Part shown: piece after piece, positions 32,552-40,431 of the stretch | Layout of the letters: every line of letters begins with the position of its first letter | Numbering within the stretch: position 1 is the stretch's first letter | NCBI RefSeq assembly: GCF_014841215.1 | Contig: NZ_JACYTR010000043.1 | Coordinates: forward strand, 1 to 40,431 | Reading direction: 5' to 3' | Length of the DNA stretch: 40,431 nucleotides | DNA from: Pseudomarimonas arenosa | GTDB lineage: Bacteria > Pseudomonadota > Gammaproteobacteria > Xanthomonadales > Xanthomonadaceae | The notes under the pieces: model-generated | Told to the model about the DNA's origin: nothing | Databases searched by the model: none | What the model saw: only the letters and a program-made list of their open reading frames with translations | Translations under genes and position numbers: made by a program

Positions 32552-34963
32552 CTACACCTTAACCAATTGCTTGGCAAACCTGGCGGTCAACTCGGGCGCT
32601 GGCAGGGCTTTGGAGAAATGAAAGCCCTGCCCTTCAGTGCAACCTCGCTGCTTGAGGAAGTCGAGCTGCGCCTGGTTCTCCACCCCCTCCGCCGTCACCC
32701 GCAGTTTCAGCGCCCGGCCCAGCTCGATCACTGCCACGGCGATCGCCTCATCCTCCTGATCGCCCGGAATATCGGCGACAAAGCTCTGGTCAATCTTCAG
32801 CCGTTCAACCGGGAAGCGCTTGAGGTAGGCAAGACTGGAATAGCCTGTACCGAAGTCATCGATCGACAACCTCACACCCAGTTCCCGCAGCGACTTGAGT
32901 CGCGCCATGGCTTCGTTGGCATCCACCACCAGGATCGATTCGGTCAGTTCAAGCTCCAGGCATTCCCCCGGCACCTGATGACGCTCAAGCGCTTCGGCCA
33001 CCAGTTTCACGAAGCCTGACTGATTGAATTCCACGGCGGAGATATTGATCGCCACCGGCAGCAGCAATCCTGCCTTGCGCCAGGCACCGGCCTGGGTCAC
33101 CGCCTGATCCAACACCCAGGCGCCCAACGGCACGATGGCGCCACTTTCCTCCGCGACCGGAATGAAACGCGCCGGCAGCACATTGCCATACTCCTCATCG
33201 TGCCAGCGCGCCAAGGCCTCCACACCCACCACCTGACCGCTGTTCAAGTCGACCTTGGGTTGGTAATGCAACTGCAGACGCCCCTGTTTCAAGGCCTGAC
33301 GCAGGGCCTGATCGAGCTTGACCCGCGCCAGCAGACCGATATTCATCTGTCGCTGATAGAAGCGAAAATCCGAACGGCCGCGCTCCTTCACGGCATACAT
33401 CGCCGAGTCGGCATTCTTGATCAGCTCGTCCATGTCGGTGCCATCGCCCGGATACATGGCAATGCCGATGCTACAGCTGAGGTTGAACCGCATATCATCC
33501 AGTTCAATCGGCTCTGCCAACGCATTCAATACACGCCGTGCTGCAGTTTCGGCCCCCACCGCATCGACCTTGTTCAACAGCAAGATGAACTCATCGCCGC
33601 CCAGTCGTGCGGCGGTATCCACCTGCCGCAGGCACAGTCGCAGTCGTTCGGCCACTTCGACCAGAACGCGATCGCCGAAGGCATGGCCCAGCGAATCATT
33701 GATCTGCTTGAATCGATCAAGATCGATGAAAAAGGTGGCGAAGCTTTGCTTCGAGCGCACGGCGTGGGCAATGGCCAGCTGGAATCGCTCTTGCAGCATC
33801 ACCCGGTTTGGCAGGCCGGTCAGCGCATCACTGTAGGCGAGCTCCTCGATCCGGCGTTGTGCCTCGCGTGCCTCGGTAAGATCCTTGAAGAAGCCGATAT
33901 AGCTTTCATCCCCTGCCTCGCTCTTCGGCACCCGCACCAGAGACAGCAGGCAGGGATAGGCTTCGCCGCTCTTGCGCCGCGCCCACAGCTCGCCTTGCCA
34001 GTAGTCGTGCTCGATCAGCGATTCCTGCAATTGTGCAAATGACTTGCCGCTTTCACGCTCGGCCAGAAATCGCTCACTGCTGAGATGCTCGATCTCGTCG
34101 TCGGCAAAACCAGTCATGCGCTGAAACGCCGGGTTGGCCGCAATCAGATCGAGCCGTGGATTGGCAACGAAGATCGCATCGATGCTGGATTCGAACACGC
34201 GGGCGGCCAGCTTCAGCCGGGCTTCGTCGGCCAGTCGCTGGGTGACATCGCGAAAGGAAAACACCCGACCAATCGGCCGGCCGCGGGCATATTGCGGCAG
34301 GGTGACGCGGTCGAGCACCTTGCCCGAACGCAGCACCAGCAGATCCTGCGCTTCCAACAGGGGCGAACGGTCGATCTGCCCTATGCGCTGGCTATAGCTA
34401 TCCTTGTCCGTAACATGCTGTTCCATCCAGGCAAACACCGCCTGATCGTCACGCTTGGTAAGCAGCATTTCCGGCAGATCCCACATCTCGGCGAACCGGT
34501 GGTTATAGCCGCGGATGGCGCCGTCCATATCCAGCACCAGAATGCCGTCGGCGGTGGATTCGAGCGTGGCGCGAAGCTCGGAGATGATGGTTTCGAGCTC
34601 GTGCTCGGCACGATGCTGAGCCGAGCGATCGAGCATGGCGACGACGTAGAAGGCCGGGCCACCGCTGAAGGCCAGCTTGCTGACCCGGCGGTCAATCTGC
34701 ACCAGGCTGCCGTCGGGTCGAGTGACCAGGGTTTCCGAATAGATATTGTCAGAGCGGCCGGCGGCGACGTCTTCCCAGAAAAACACATCCTGTGAGGTGC
34801 TGGCGAAATCGACCACCGGGCGCCCCAGCATCTGTGAGCGCGGCAGGCCGAACAGCGCTTCGGCCGCCCGATTGACGCCGCGCACGTGCAAGTCGATAGC
34901 ATCGACCAGCCAGACCGCCTCCAGCACACCTTCGATCAGCGGCTGGATGGCATGTGGCGTCAT
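32552..34963 (-). CDS. PAS-PAS-PAS-GGDEF-EAL cyclic-di-GMP enzyme
   Basis: An 803-residue protein with no membrane segment. Three PAS-type regions (about 5-115, 125-240, 250-365) precede GGDEF (about 370-535). The active GGDEF is at 455-459 and the inhibitory I-site RQVD at 446-449. An EAL domain follows (about 545-795), with EAL at 582-584, the ELTES motif and DDFGTG. Both catalytic sites look intact, so it could both make and break c-di-GMP; which dominates is unknown. The start ATG at 34963 overlaps the HD-GYP stop codon (ATGA), so the two proteins are translated together. It reads convergently with the hydrolase gene. Confidence 0.92.
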   Translation of the reverse strand: MTPHAIQPLIEGVLEAVWLVDAIDLHVRGVNRAAEALFGLPRSQMLGRPVVDFASTSQDVFFWEDVAAGRSDNIYSETLVTRPDGSLVQIDRRVSKLAFSGGPAFYVVAMLDRSAQHRAEHELETIISELRATLESTADGILVLDMDGAIRGYNHRFAEMWDLPEMLLTKRDDQAVFAWMEQHVTDKDSYSQRIGQIDRSPLLEAQDLLVLRSGKVLDRVTLPQYARGRPIGRVFSFRDVTQRLADEARLKLAARVFESSIDAIFVANPRLDLIAANPAFQRMTGFADDEIEHLSSERFLAERESGKSFAQLQESLIEHDYWQGELWARRKSGEAYPCLLSLVRVPKSEAGDESYIGFFKDLTEAREAQRRIEELAYSDALTGLPNRVMLQERFQLAIAHAVRSKQSFATFFIDLDRFKQINDSLGHAFGDRVLVEVAERLRLCLRQVDTAARLGGDEFILLLNKVDAVGAETAARRVLNALAEPIELDDMRFNLSCSIGIAMYPGDGTDMDELIKNADSAMYAVKERGRSDFRFYQRQMNIGLLARVKLDQALRQALKQGRLQLHYQPKVDLNSGQVVGVEALARWHDEEYGNVLPARFIPVAEESGAIVPLGAWVLDQAVTQAGAWRKAGLLLPVAINISAVEFNQSGFVKLVAEALERHQVPGECLELELTESILVVDANEAMARLKSLRELGVRLSIDDFGTGYSSLAYLKRFPVERLKIDQSFVADIPGDQEDEAIAVAVIELGRALKLRVTAEGVENQAQLDFLKQRGCTEGQGFHFSKALPAPELTARFAKQLVKV

Positions 34964-36258
34964 GCAGCGACAATATCCTCGCCGCTCAAGCGGGCGCGCT
35001 CGAAGAAGTAGCACATGCGCTTGCGTGGCGACAGGTAATCGAACACCGCACGCGGCAGCTGCAGCGGCTTGATACTGCGCTGCACACCAAGATCGCGAAA
35101 ATCCTCCAGATCGAGAATGATCGAGTCTTCGGCCGGCACTTCTTCGCTGTACACCACCACACGCGGTTTCAGCGGTCGCATCGGGTTCACGGCAACAGAC
35201 AGGGCGAAGCGATTGTCAGTGAGTTGCACCACCGAGCCTGGCGGGTACACGCCCATCATGCGGATGAACACCGCCATGGTGGTGGCGTCGAACTGCTGCC
35301 GATGCTTGGCGAACATGATCGCCAGCGCATCGTGCGGGGTGGCGGCCTGAGCCGGATTGCCCGGATTGACCAAGTTGTCGTAGTAGTTGACCAGACACAC
35401 CACTTTCGATGCGGCGGACAATTGCTCGCCCTTCAGCCCCAGGGGATAGCCACTGCCATCGCAATTCTCGTGATGCTCGTTGATCACCCTGATCACCGAC
35501 GGGCGCAGACCCATCCGCTGGCCGATACCGATGCCGTGCTCCACATGCTGCTGGAACACCTTGCGTTCCGCTGCCGTGCTGGGGTCGTCGGCAAAATGCA
35601 GCCGATCGGGCAGGTCGAGCTTGCCGATGTCATGCAGCAAGGCGCCTTGACCGATGGTCAACAGGGTTTCCTCGTCCAGGCCACAGGCACGGCCAAGCAG
35701 TACCGACAGCACGGTCACGTTCAAGGGATGCAGGCTGGTTTCCTCTCCGGCCTTTTCTGACAGCAGGCGAATCGCCACTTCGCGCTCGTCGGTCATCTCG
35801 GCCACCATCGAGCCGATCAGATTCTCGACCTCTTCGCGGGCCATCTCCGGCTGACCACGGGCCGTCTGGATCACCGAGCGAAACGCTCTGGAGGCCTGAC
35901 TGAAGGCACGCTCGCAGCGTTCGAGACTGGCCTGCTGAGCCAGCAACTGTTCGCGCCGCGCGGCTTTGGCCAGATCTTCAGGACGCTTGCCGTCCGGAAC
36001 TTGCGCCACGACCGCAGGTTCGACGCTCGGCTCTGTACCGCTCAGCTCAGCATCGCTCAAGGGCTCGACGTCACTGCGATCGGGCGAATAGCGAATGCGC
36101 TGCAGACCGAGGTTGCGCAGGGTGTCGATCTGATCCTGGCTGCGCAACTTGAAGCTGTTGAACGGAAACGGGTGCTCGGTCCAACTCAAATCGAGGTAAA
36201 CGAACAGGCCGATACGCAAGCGTGCGATATCGATCAGTCTCGCCTGACTATCCGCCAT
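34960..36258 (-). CDS. HD-GYP domain phosphodiesterase with DUF3391
   Basis: A 432-residue protein. N-terminal DUF3391-like region (about 1-110), with IARLRIGLFVYLDLSW and WTEHPFPFNSFKL. This is followed by an HD-GYP domain with HDIGK (His209, Asp210) and HHENCDGSGYP (with GYP at 270-272), which in the family hydrolyses c-di-GMP to pGpG/GMP with a metal centre. The key motifs are present, so the protein is probably active. ATG 36258 follows GGAGG; the in-frame ATG at 36297 is less likely. It overlaps the GGDEF-EAL gene by four bases. It is divergent from the HDOD gene. Confidence 0.9.
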   Translation of the reverse strand: MADSQARLIDIARLRIGLFVYLDLSWTEHPFPFNSFKLRSQDQIDTLRNLGLQRIRYSPDRSDVEPLSDAELSGTEPSVEPAVVAQVPDGKRPEDLAKAARREQLLAQQASLERCERAFSQASRAFRSVIQTARGQPEMAREEVENLIGSMVAEMTDEREVAIRLLSEKAGEETSLHPLNVTVLSVLLGRACGLDEETLLTIGQGALLHDIGKLDLPDRLHFADDPSTAAERKVFQQHVEHGIGIGQRMGLRPSVIRVINEHHENCDGSGYPLGLKGEQLSAASKVVCLVNYYDNLVNPGNPAQAATPHDALAIMFAKHRQQFDATTMAVFIRMMGVYPPGSVVQLTDNRFALSVAVNPMRPLKPRVVVYSEEVPAEDSIILDLEDFRDLGVQRSIKPLQLPRAVFDYLSPRKRMCYFFERARLSGEDIVAA

Positions 36259-36376
36259 CCGCTGACCTCCAAAGCGGGCTACCGCCTGCCGCGGCATCCC
36301 TGGCCCAGTCGACGGCTCATTTAAGCATGAGCCCGTGGAGCTTGGATACTGCGACGACCGTCACGTGACGCCGACT

Positions 36377-36382
36377 TTGACA
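36377..36382 (+). promoter_or_regulatory. Possible -35 box upstream of the HDOD gene
   Basis: A perfect TTGACA is present, but no good -10 box lies 16-18 bp downstream (nearest GACTGT). It is noted as weak evidence of a promoter in the 264-bp divergent region 36259-36522. Confidence 0.2.
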
Positions 36383-36522
36383 GCTTTCCTCATCGTTTGG
36401 ACTGTCGACCCTGCAGCGCTGCGGATAAGATGATCCTTAGACGTCGGCAGCCGCGAAATGTGAAAATCGCGCGAATAAAACTGCCCGATACTCGCGGTGC
36501 CACGCTTGCGCTAAGGATTCTT

Positions 36523-38043
36523 ATGGAAGCCGCTGTAAGCAATTTGCAAACCTGGTCAGAACGGCTGTCAGAACGCTCACTGCCGGCCTTCGCCCAGACC
36601 GCGGCGCAGATCATCAATCGTAGCAATGACGTGGAAAGCTCGGCCGCTGAACTCGCACGCTGCGTGTTGCAGGACATGTCGATGACCGCCCGCCTGCTGC
36701 GCATGGCCAACAGCAGCTATTTTGCGCCGCCCGGCACCCGCATCAACACGGTCAGTCGCGCCATCGTGATGCTGGGTTTCGACACGGTGCGCGATCTCAG
36801 CCTGTCGATCGCCGTGATCGACAGCCTGTGGGTCGGACCGCATCGCGATCAGGTCGCCAACGCCATGGCCACTGCCTTTCACAGCGCCATGCAGGCGCAG
36901 AAGCTGGCCCAACTCAGCCATCATCCAAGCGCAGAAGAGGTCTACATCGCCACCTTGCTCTCGCACCTGGGCGAAATGGCGGTGATGTGTTTCCTCGATG
37001 ATATTGGCGACGCGCAGCGACAGCGATTGCTTGACACCCTCGGCCGGCCGCCGGCCGAGCGCGAATCGGTGGAACGTGACGTGTTGGGTTTCGCCCTACG
37101 CGATCTGACCGCCGTGCTGAACAAGGATTGGCGGCTCAGCTCCGCCCTCACACAGGCCCTTGATCGCAGCTCGCCGATGAACACCGCCAGCAGTCTGATC
37201 GGGCATGGCAACAGCCTGGCCTACCTACTGCGGCACAAGGGCGAGGGCCCTGAACTTAACACGTTGATCAATGAAATCTCCAAGTCCCTGCACATCTCAA
37301 GTCGCGACTTGCACAGTGCCGTGTGGCAGGTGGCACAACAAACAGCCGATACACTCAGAGCACTCGGTGCACCAGCGGTGGCTGATCTCGTTCCACACAC
37401 GCCTGCCACGCCGCGGTCACCGACAGCAGACAGCGCCGCTCAGGCCGAGGTCGCCGACCAGGCAGCTGCTGTGCCGAACACCAAGCCGGCAGCGCCCAGC
37501 ACGCTGTGGCCGCAGGGTGACGCTCATCTGCAGCTGGCCATCATTCGCGACCTTTCGCAGACCTTGCTGGAAGGCAAGCCCAGCGCCATCACCCTGATGG
37601 AGGTCGTGCTGGAAGGCGTGTTTCGCGGCGTCGGCATGGATCGCGTCGTCTTTGCCCTGCTCACGCCGGACCGCAGCCAGCTGAGGGCGCGTAGCAGCCT
37701 GATCGCCGACGGCGCCAACTTCAGTCCGCCATTTGAGTTTTCGATTCGTGATGGCGAAACCTACGGCTTTTCGGCCTGGCTCAAGCAGACCGAACCGGCA
37801 TGGTTGCAGGGCGAGCTACCGCCTGTTCCTGCCAGCAAGACGATGCGCGCCTTGAATGGCGGTCATTGTTTTTTTGCCCCCTTGTGGGTAGGCAGTACCG
37901 CCATCGGCGGCCTGTATGCCGACCGCGCGCCCAGTGGCCGACCGCTCGATGCCGAACTGTTCCAGCAGTTCAAGATGTTTGCCCAACAGGCGCGCATGGG
38001 ACTTGGGTTTATCAAGCAGAGAGCCGTGATTCGTGATTCGTGA
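36523..38043 (+). CDS. HDOD-GAF signalling protein
   Basis: A 506-residue soluble protein. The HDOD domain (about 10-210) has [29 protein letters not shown] and [15 protein letters not shown], typical of the catalytically inactive HD-like fold that binds signalling partners. A Pro/Ala-rich linker (about 280-325) leads to a GAF domain (about 335-495), ending with YADRAP and GLGFIKQ. Start ATG 36523 has AAGGA upstream; the longer frame to 36397 has no support. The last codons (AVIRDS then TGA) lie inside a tandem heptamer array, so the native C-terminus may have been altered. It is divergent from the HD-GYP/GGDEF-EAL operon; a shared pathway is likely but not proven. Confidence 0.82.
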   Translation: MEAAVSNLQTWSERLSERSLPAFAQTAAQIINRSNDVESSAAELARCVLQDMSMTARLLRMANSSYFAPPGTRINTVSRAIVMLGFDTVRDLSLSIAVIDSLWVGPHRDQVANAMATAFHSAMQAQKLAQLSHHPSAEEVYIATLLSHLGEMAVMCFLDDIGDAQRQRLLDTLGRPPAERESVERDVLGFALRDLTAVLNKDWRLSSALTQALDRSSPMNTASSLIGHGNSLAYLLRHKGEGPELNTLINEISKSLHISSRDLHSAVWQVAQQTADTLRALGAPAVADLVPHTPATPRSPTADSAAQAEVADQAAAVPNTKPAAPSTLWPQGDAHLQLAIIRDLSQTLLEGKPSAITLMEVVLEGVFRGVGMDRVVFALLTPDRSQLRARSSLIADGANFSPPFEFSIRDGETYGFSAWLKQTEPAWLQGELPPVPASKTMRALNGGHCFFAPLWVGSTAIGGLYADRAPSGRPLDAELFQQFKMFAQQARMGLGFIKQRAVIRDS

Positions 38044-38186
38044 TTCGTGATTCGTGATTCGGGATTCGGGATTCGGGATTCGTGATTCGTGATTCGGGAT
38101 TCGGGATTCGGGATTCGTGATTCGTGATTCGGGATTCGGGATTCGGGATTCGGGATTCGGGATTCGGGATTCGGGATTCGGAGTTC
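38026..38186. repeat. Heptanucleotide tandem array (GTGATTC/GGGATTC)n
   Basis: Twenty-two perfect 7-bp units (38026-38179) of two kinds, GTGATTC and GGGATTC, then a degenerate unit GGAGTTC (38180-38186). They form a higher-order pattern of two GTG units and three GGG units, repeating every 35 bp. The stop of the HDOD gene is created in unit 3. Such arrays are common between genes in Xanthomonadales; the copy number may vary. Confidence 0.85.
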
Positions 38187-38210
38187 GCCTTGACCCGAAG
38201 CGGCTTCAAG

Positions 38211-38371
38211 CCCCTCTCCCCTGGAGGGAGAGGGGTTGGGGTGAGGGGGAATGCCGCCCGCCGCCCCCTCACCCCCGACCCCTACCCAGGAACCTCGCTA
38301 TGCGAGGCCCCTGGGCAGGCAAAGATCGGCTCGCTAACCCCACCCCGGCCCTCCCCGAACATCGGGGAGGG
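38211..38371. repeat. Array of four strong hairpins
   Basis: Stem 1: CCCCTCTCCC (38211-38220) with GGGAGAGGGG (38226-38235). Stem 2: GGGGTGAGGGGG (38238-38249) with CCCCCTCACCCC (38264-38275). Stem 3: CCCAGG with CCTGGG and an inner CCTCGC/GCGAGG (38285-38315). Stem 4: CCCTCCCCGA (38349-38358) with TCGGGGAGGG (38362-38371). This region and the heptamer array make up most of the 530 bp between the HDOD and kinase genes. No gene is credible here; 38372-38573 shows a CTCTCCC/GGGGAGA pair and otherwise nothing I recognise. Confidence 0.75.
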
Positions 38372-38573
38372 AGTTCCGGGGCACCAGCCGGCGCGCGTTG
38401 TCAGTGCGCATCGATCTCTCCCTCCAGGGGAGAAGGGAGCAACGGCGCATCTTTGGCGAATCAATAGGTTGCGATATCGGTTCATGGAAAGAGACCGATT
38501 CGCACTGACGACGTCGCGCCGGTTGTGGTTGAGACGACGAGTCGAATCGAAACAAAGTGTTCAAGTCAATCGA

Positions 38574-39980
38574 TTACGGAAAGAACTCGGCCTGCCAGCG
38601 CTGGTAGCGTTGCTCGCCGATACGGGTGGCCCGCGCGTTGGGCGTGAAGCGGGCTGCTACTCGAGGCGCGGGCAGTTCGATGCCGTGAATTCGCCAGAGC
38701 AGGCGGGCGGCGCCGTAGGCGCTCAGTTCGTCCTCATCCACGGTGTACAGCGCACGTTGCAGGCTGTTGGCCAACAGCTGACAGAAGTCCTCTGAACGAC
38801 TCAGTCCACCACCGAGCGCTATCGGATCTGAGCCGGCAGCGCGCATGCAGTCGATGTTTCGGCGCAACAGAAAGGCGATGCCTTCGGCCACCGCGCTGAT
38901 GGCGGCCGCATCATCGGCCGGCTCGGCACTGAATTCGAAGCGCGGCAACGCTCGCCAGTCGGGTGAGCCGAGCCCGCTCGGGGCTGGTAGGCAGAGCGGT
39001 GCATCGCGCCCGGGTGAACGGATCGCTTGCCAGGGCGTGCTGTGCCAATGCCTTTGTTTGGCCAACCACTCGAACGCGGCACCGGCGGCGTTCACCGTGC
39101 CTTCCGCCGTCGCGTCCGGCGTATCCGCTGTGGGCAGCAAGCTACGCAGCAATCCCGGCCCGGCTTCGCCTGGGCTGAGCACGAATGCGCCGGTGCCCAG
39201 ATTGATGATCGTCGGTGAAGTGCCGTGTTCAGAGAGTGCGGCCGGCAATAGATTCTGGTCACCGGCCTGCAACTCACAGCGCAAGCTCGTTGCCGTTGAC
39301 CACGGCAGGCTGCCGAACAGCTCGACCTGCACGTCGGGCTGCGGTCTGGGCAGCCAGTCGGCACGCAGCCCGAACAGCGCACAGGCCGACGCCGACCAGG
39401 TCAGACGCTGGATATCGAACAGCAGACTGCGCTGGGCCAAGGTGTAGGCGCAGCGAGCCTGCGCTTCGCCGATCAGCGCCTGCTGCAGGAAGCTGGCCAG
39501 CGGGCCGATCAACGCCTGTCCGGTCTGCAGCCGGACGCGCAGACCATCGACGTGTTCGACCAGCCAGCCCAGTTTGCTGGCGCCGACAAAGGCATTCGGG
39601 CGCAGGCCGGAGATGCGCTGCAATTCCGGCCAGTGCTGGCGGCAGGCTTCGATGCGATCGGCGGCGCGACTATCCTGCCAGCTCAACACCGGGCTGAGCG
39701 GTCGGCAATCGTCTCTACTCCAGGCCAGCACGCTGGCCCGCTGACAGCTGATCGCAAGCGGAACACCCTGTTCAGGGGGCTGAAGCTGGGCCAGCACCGC
39801 GCCGATCGATTGCCGACACGCCTGCAGCAGCGCTGCCGCATCATGCTCCACCCGACCGCGAGCCGGATGCGCGGTGGCGATCGGCTCCATCGACTGTGCC
39901 AGCCGCTCGCCCGAGGCCAGGTAGGCAAAGCAACGGGCGGCATGGCCGCCCAGATCCAGGACCAGAACGACGCCAGCCAC
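38574..39980 (-). CDS. FGGY-family carbohydrate kinase
   Basis: A 468-residue kinase of the sugar/glycerol kinase (actin-like ATPase) family. It starts AGVVLVLDLGGHAARCFAYL, a phosphate-1 loop with DLGGHAARC in place of the usual DxGTxxxR. The ISCQRASVLAWSRD stretch and LSWQDSRAADRI match FGGY N-terminal motifs, and LGTGAFVLS, AEGTVNAAGAAFEWL and IALGGGLSRSEDFCQLLANSL are the ATP-binding and FGGY C-terminal motifs. The substrate is a guess; glycerol or a pentulose. The GTG start at 39980 lies only 7 bp from the MITE-like element; the in-frame codon TAA lies two codons upstream, so no upstream start is possible and no Shine-Dalgarno sequence is visible. Confidence 0.8.
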   Translation of the reverse strand: MAGVVLVLDLGGHAARCFAYLASGERLAQSMEPIATAHPARGRVEHDAAALLQACRQSIGAVLAQLQPPEQGVPLAISCQRASVLAWSRDDCRPLSPVLSWQDSRAADRIEACRQHWPELQRISGLRPNAFVGASKLGWLVEHVDGLRVRLQTGQALIGPLASFLQQALIGEAQARCAYTLAQRSLLFDIQRLTWSASACALFGLRADWLPRPQPDVQVELFGSLPWSTATSLRCELQAGDQNLLPAALSEHGTSPTIINLGTGAFVLSPGEAGPGLLRSLLPTADTPDATAEGTVNAAGAAFEWLAKQRHWHSTPWQAIRSPGRDAPLCLPAPSGLGSPDWRALPRFEFSAEPADDAAAISAVAEGIAFLLRRNIDCMRAAGSDPIALGGGLSRSEDFCQLLANSLQRALYTVDEDELSAYGAARLLWRIHGIELPAPRVAARFTPNARATRIGEQRYQRWQAEFFP

Positions 39981-39987
39981 CGTTTAA

Positions 39988-40304
39988 CCCGGATATTTCA
40001 TGAGGTCGCGCCGAAAGATCCGGCAATTCCAAGCGGGGCGAGAGTTTCGACCGATGGTATTGAGATAACAGAGTGTTCGCGATCTTTCGGCGCTGGCACG
40101 GCCCTCATTCGGCCGCTGCGCGGCTACGCAGGGCATTCGCCCTGAGGTCCTTTGCGCCGATTGCCGCGTTGTTCGGCTGCTGTCGCAGCTACGCGGGACT
40201 GCGTCCCGATCTCGCCCAAGTGGGCCCACCACTTGGGCTCGTCGCGCCTTGCACTCGACGCAAAGTCCTCGGTGATCATCCGCACCCCTCATGAAATATC
40301 CGGG
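39988..40304. mobile_element. 317-bp MITE-like element with 18-bp terminal inverted repeats
   Basis: Left end CCCGGATATTTCATGAGG (39988-40005) and right end CCTCATGAAATATCCGGG (40287-40304) are perfect inverted repeats. TTAA lies outside the left end and TTAG outside the right. Inside are a 13-bp inverted pair GCGCCGAAAGATC (40008-40020, 40081-40093), a nested CCCAAGTGG hairpin (40214-40238), and a near-inverted pair around GAGG-CTTTGCG (about 40143-40155, 40259-40270). No open reading frame codes for a transposase, so it is non-autonomous. The ends match those of the IS at 40309 in 14 bp, so it is probably mobilised by that transposase. Confidence 0.7.
40214..40238. repeat. Perfect hairpin inside the MITE-like element
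   Basis: GCCCAAGTGG (40214-40223) and CCACTTGGGC (40229-40238) form a perfect 10-bp stem with a 5-nt loop (GCCCA). It is one of several structured parts of the element. Confidence 0.6.
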
Positions 40305-40335
40305 TTAGCCCGGATATTTCATCAGAAGAATGAGT

Positions 40336-40396
40336 GACGGCGTGGTTTTCCCTTAAGATTCAGTTGTCTACGCTGAATAACAAGGACCACGCCGTC
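40336..40396 (+). promoter_or_regulatory. Nested hairpins in the IS leader, next to the transposase start
   Basis: GACGGCGTGGT (40336-40346) pairs perfectly with ACCACGCCGTC (40386-40396), directly before the ATG. Inside the loop, ATTCAG (40358-40363) pairs with CTGAAT (40373-40378). The presumed ribosome-binding site AAGGA (40382-40386) lies at the stem edge. Confidence 0.5.
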
Positions 40397-40431
40397 ATGA
40401 CAGAGTGTACCGTTCAAGGCGAACTTTTTGG
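40397..40431 (+). CDS. Transposase, 5' end only (probably IS1380-like)
   Basis: Only the first 11 full codons are in the window (MTECTVQGELF). The ATG at 40397 is preceded by AAGGA at 10-nt spacing and by a hairpin. Placement near an IS-type terminal repeat makes transposase the best call; the IS1380 family is a guess from the N-terminal pattern. The rest of the gene lies beyond the window. Confidence 0.45.
   Translation, partial: MTECTVQGELF

Larger units (their letters stand above)
40309..40431 (+). mobile_element. Left end of an insertion sequence, cut by the window edge
   Basis: The presumed left terminal repeat CCCGGATATTTCATCAG begins at 40309, right after the TTAG that ends the preceding element. 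A 71-bp leader follows, and then a transposase start codon at 40397. The family is not certain; the N-terminus is reminiscent of IS1380-type transposases. Confidence 0.55.

Noticed and set aside
38026-38186. Regular repeat array as possible CRISPR
   Set aside because: The units are 7 bp with no spacers, and no cas genes are present in the window.
38012-38272. Leftward open frame with [14 protein letters not shown] repeats
   Set aside because: It is a translation of the heptamer array and a hairpin, a known kind of false gene in this group of bacteria.

Overview
The window looks like part of a chromosome from a GC-rich gammaproteobacterium, probably in or near the Xanthomonadales/Lysobacterales. 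Three things suggest this: the ppi-lpxH and gltX-zur neighbourhoods, the abundance of multi-domain signalling proteins, and intergenic GATTCGG-type tandem repeats with CCCCTCTCC hairpins of a kind common in that order. This placement is inference; no rRNA or tRNA gene was seen.

Layout. Both ends carry the same mobile-element sequence in opposite orientation (1-118 and 39988-40105, one mismatch by eye). The right copy is a complete 317-bp MITE-like element with 18-bp terminal inverted repeats. It is followed, after a single TTAG, by the left end of an insertion sequence whose transposase runs off the window. Inside these ends lie: a DDAH-type amidinohydrolase (156-923); an MFS transporter and a GAF histidine kinase, reading left (1159-4273); a tandem-YjbR protein (4401-5171); a DUF4132 protein with a small partner gene (5242-8621); a GNAT acetyltransferase; a small ribosomal protein bTHX gene; a MerC-type membrane protein; and a periplasmic deacylase, zur and gltX (to 14130). 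A DUF4399 protein, a periplasmic cyclophilin, lpxH and a PAS histidine kinase follow (to 18047).

The largest coherent block is a seven-gene chemosensory operon reading right (18255-25396): STAS, cheA, MCP, cheW, cheR, cheD, cheB, mostly with overlapping or closely spaced genes. It contains no cheY. A response regulator with an excisionase-like DNA-binding domain lies just downstream (25580-26221). CheA carries two MshEN-like motifs, a type known to bind cyclic di-GMP in other proteins. The right part of the window holds dedicated c-di-GMP genes: an HD-GYP phosphodiesterase overlapping a PAS-GGDEF-EAL protein, divergent from an HDOD-GAF protein. Chemosensing and c-di-GMP signalling may therefore be connected here; this is inference.

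The rest comprises an FNR-type oxygen regulator, a divergent secreted S9 peptidase and POT peptide transporter (a likely peptide-scavenging pair), a membrane-anchored alpha/beta hydrolase, and an FGGY-family sugar kinase whose start codon almost touches the right-hand element. The 530-bp gap before the kinase gene holds a 22-unit heptanucleotide array and a run of strong hairpins.
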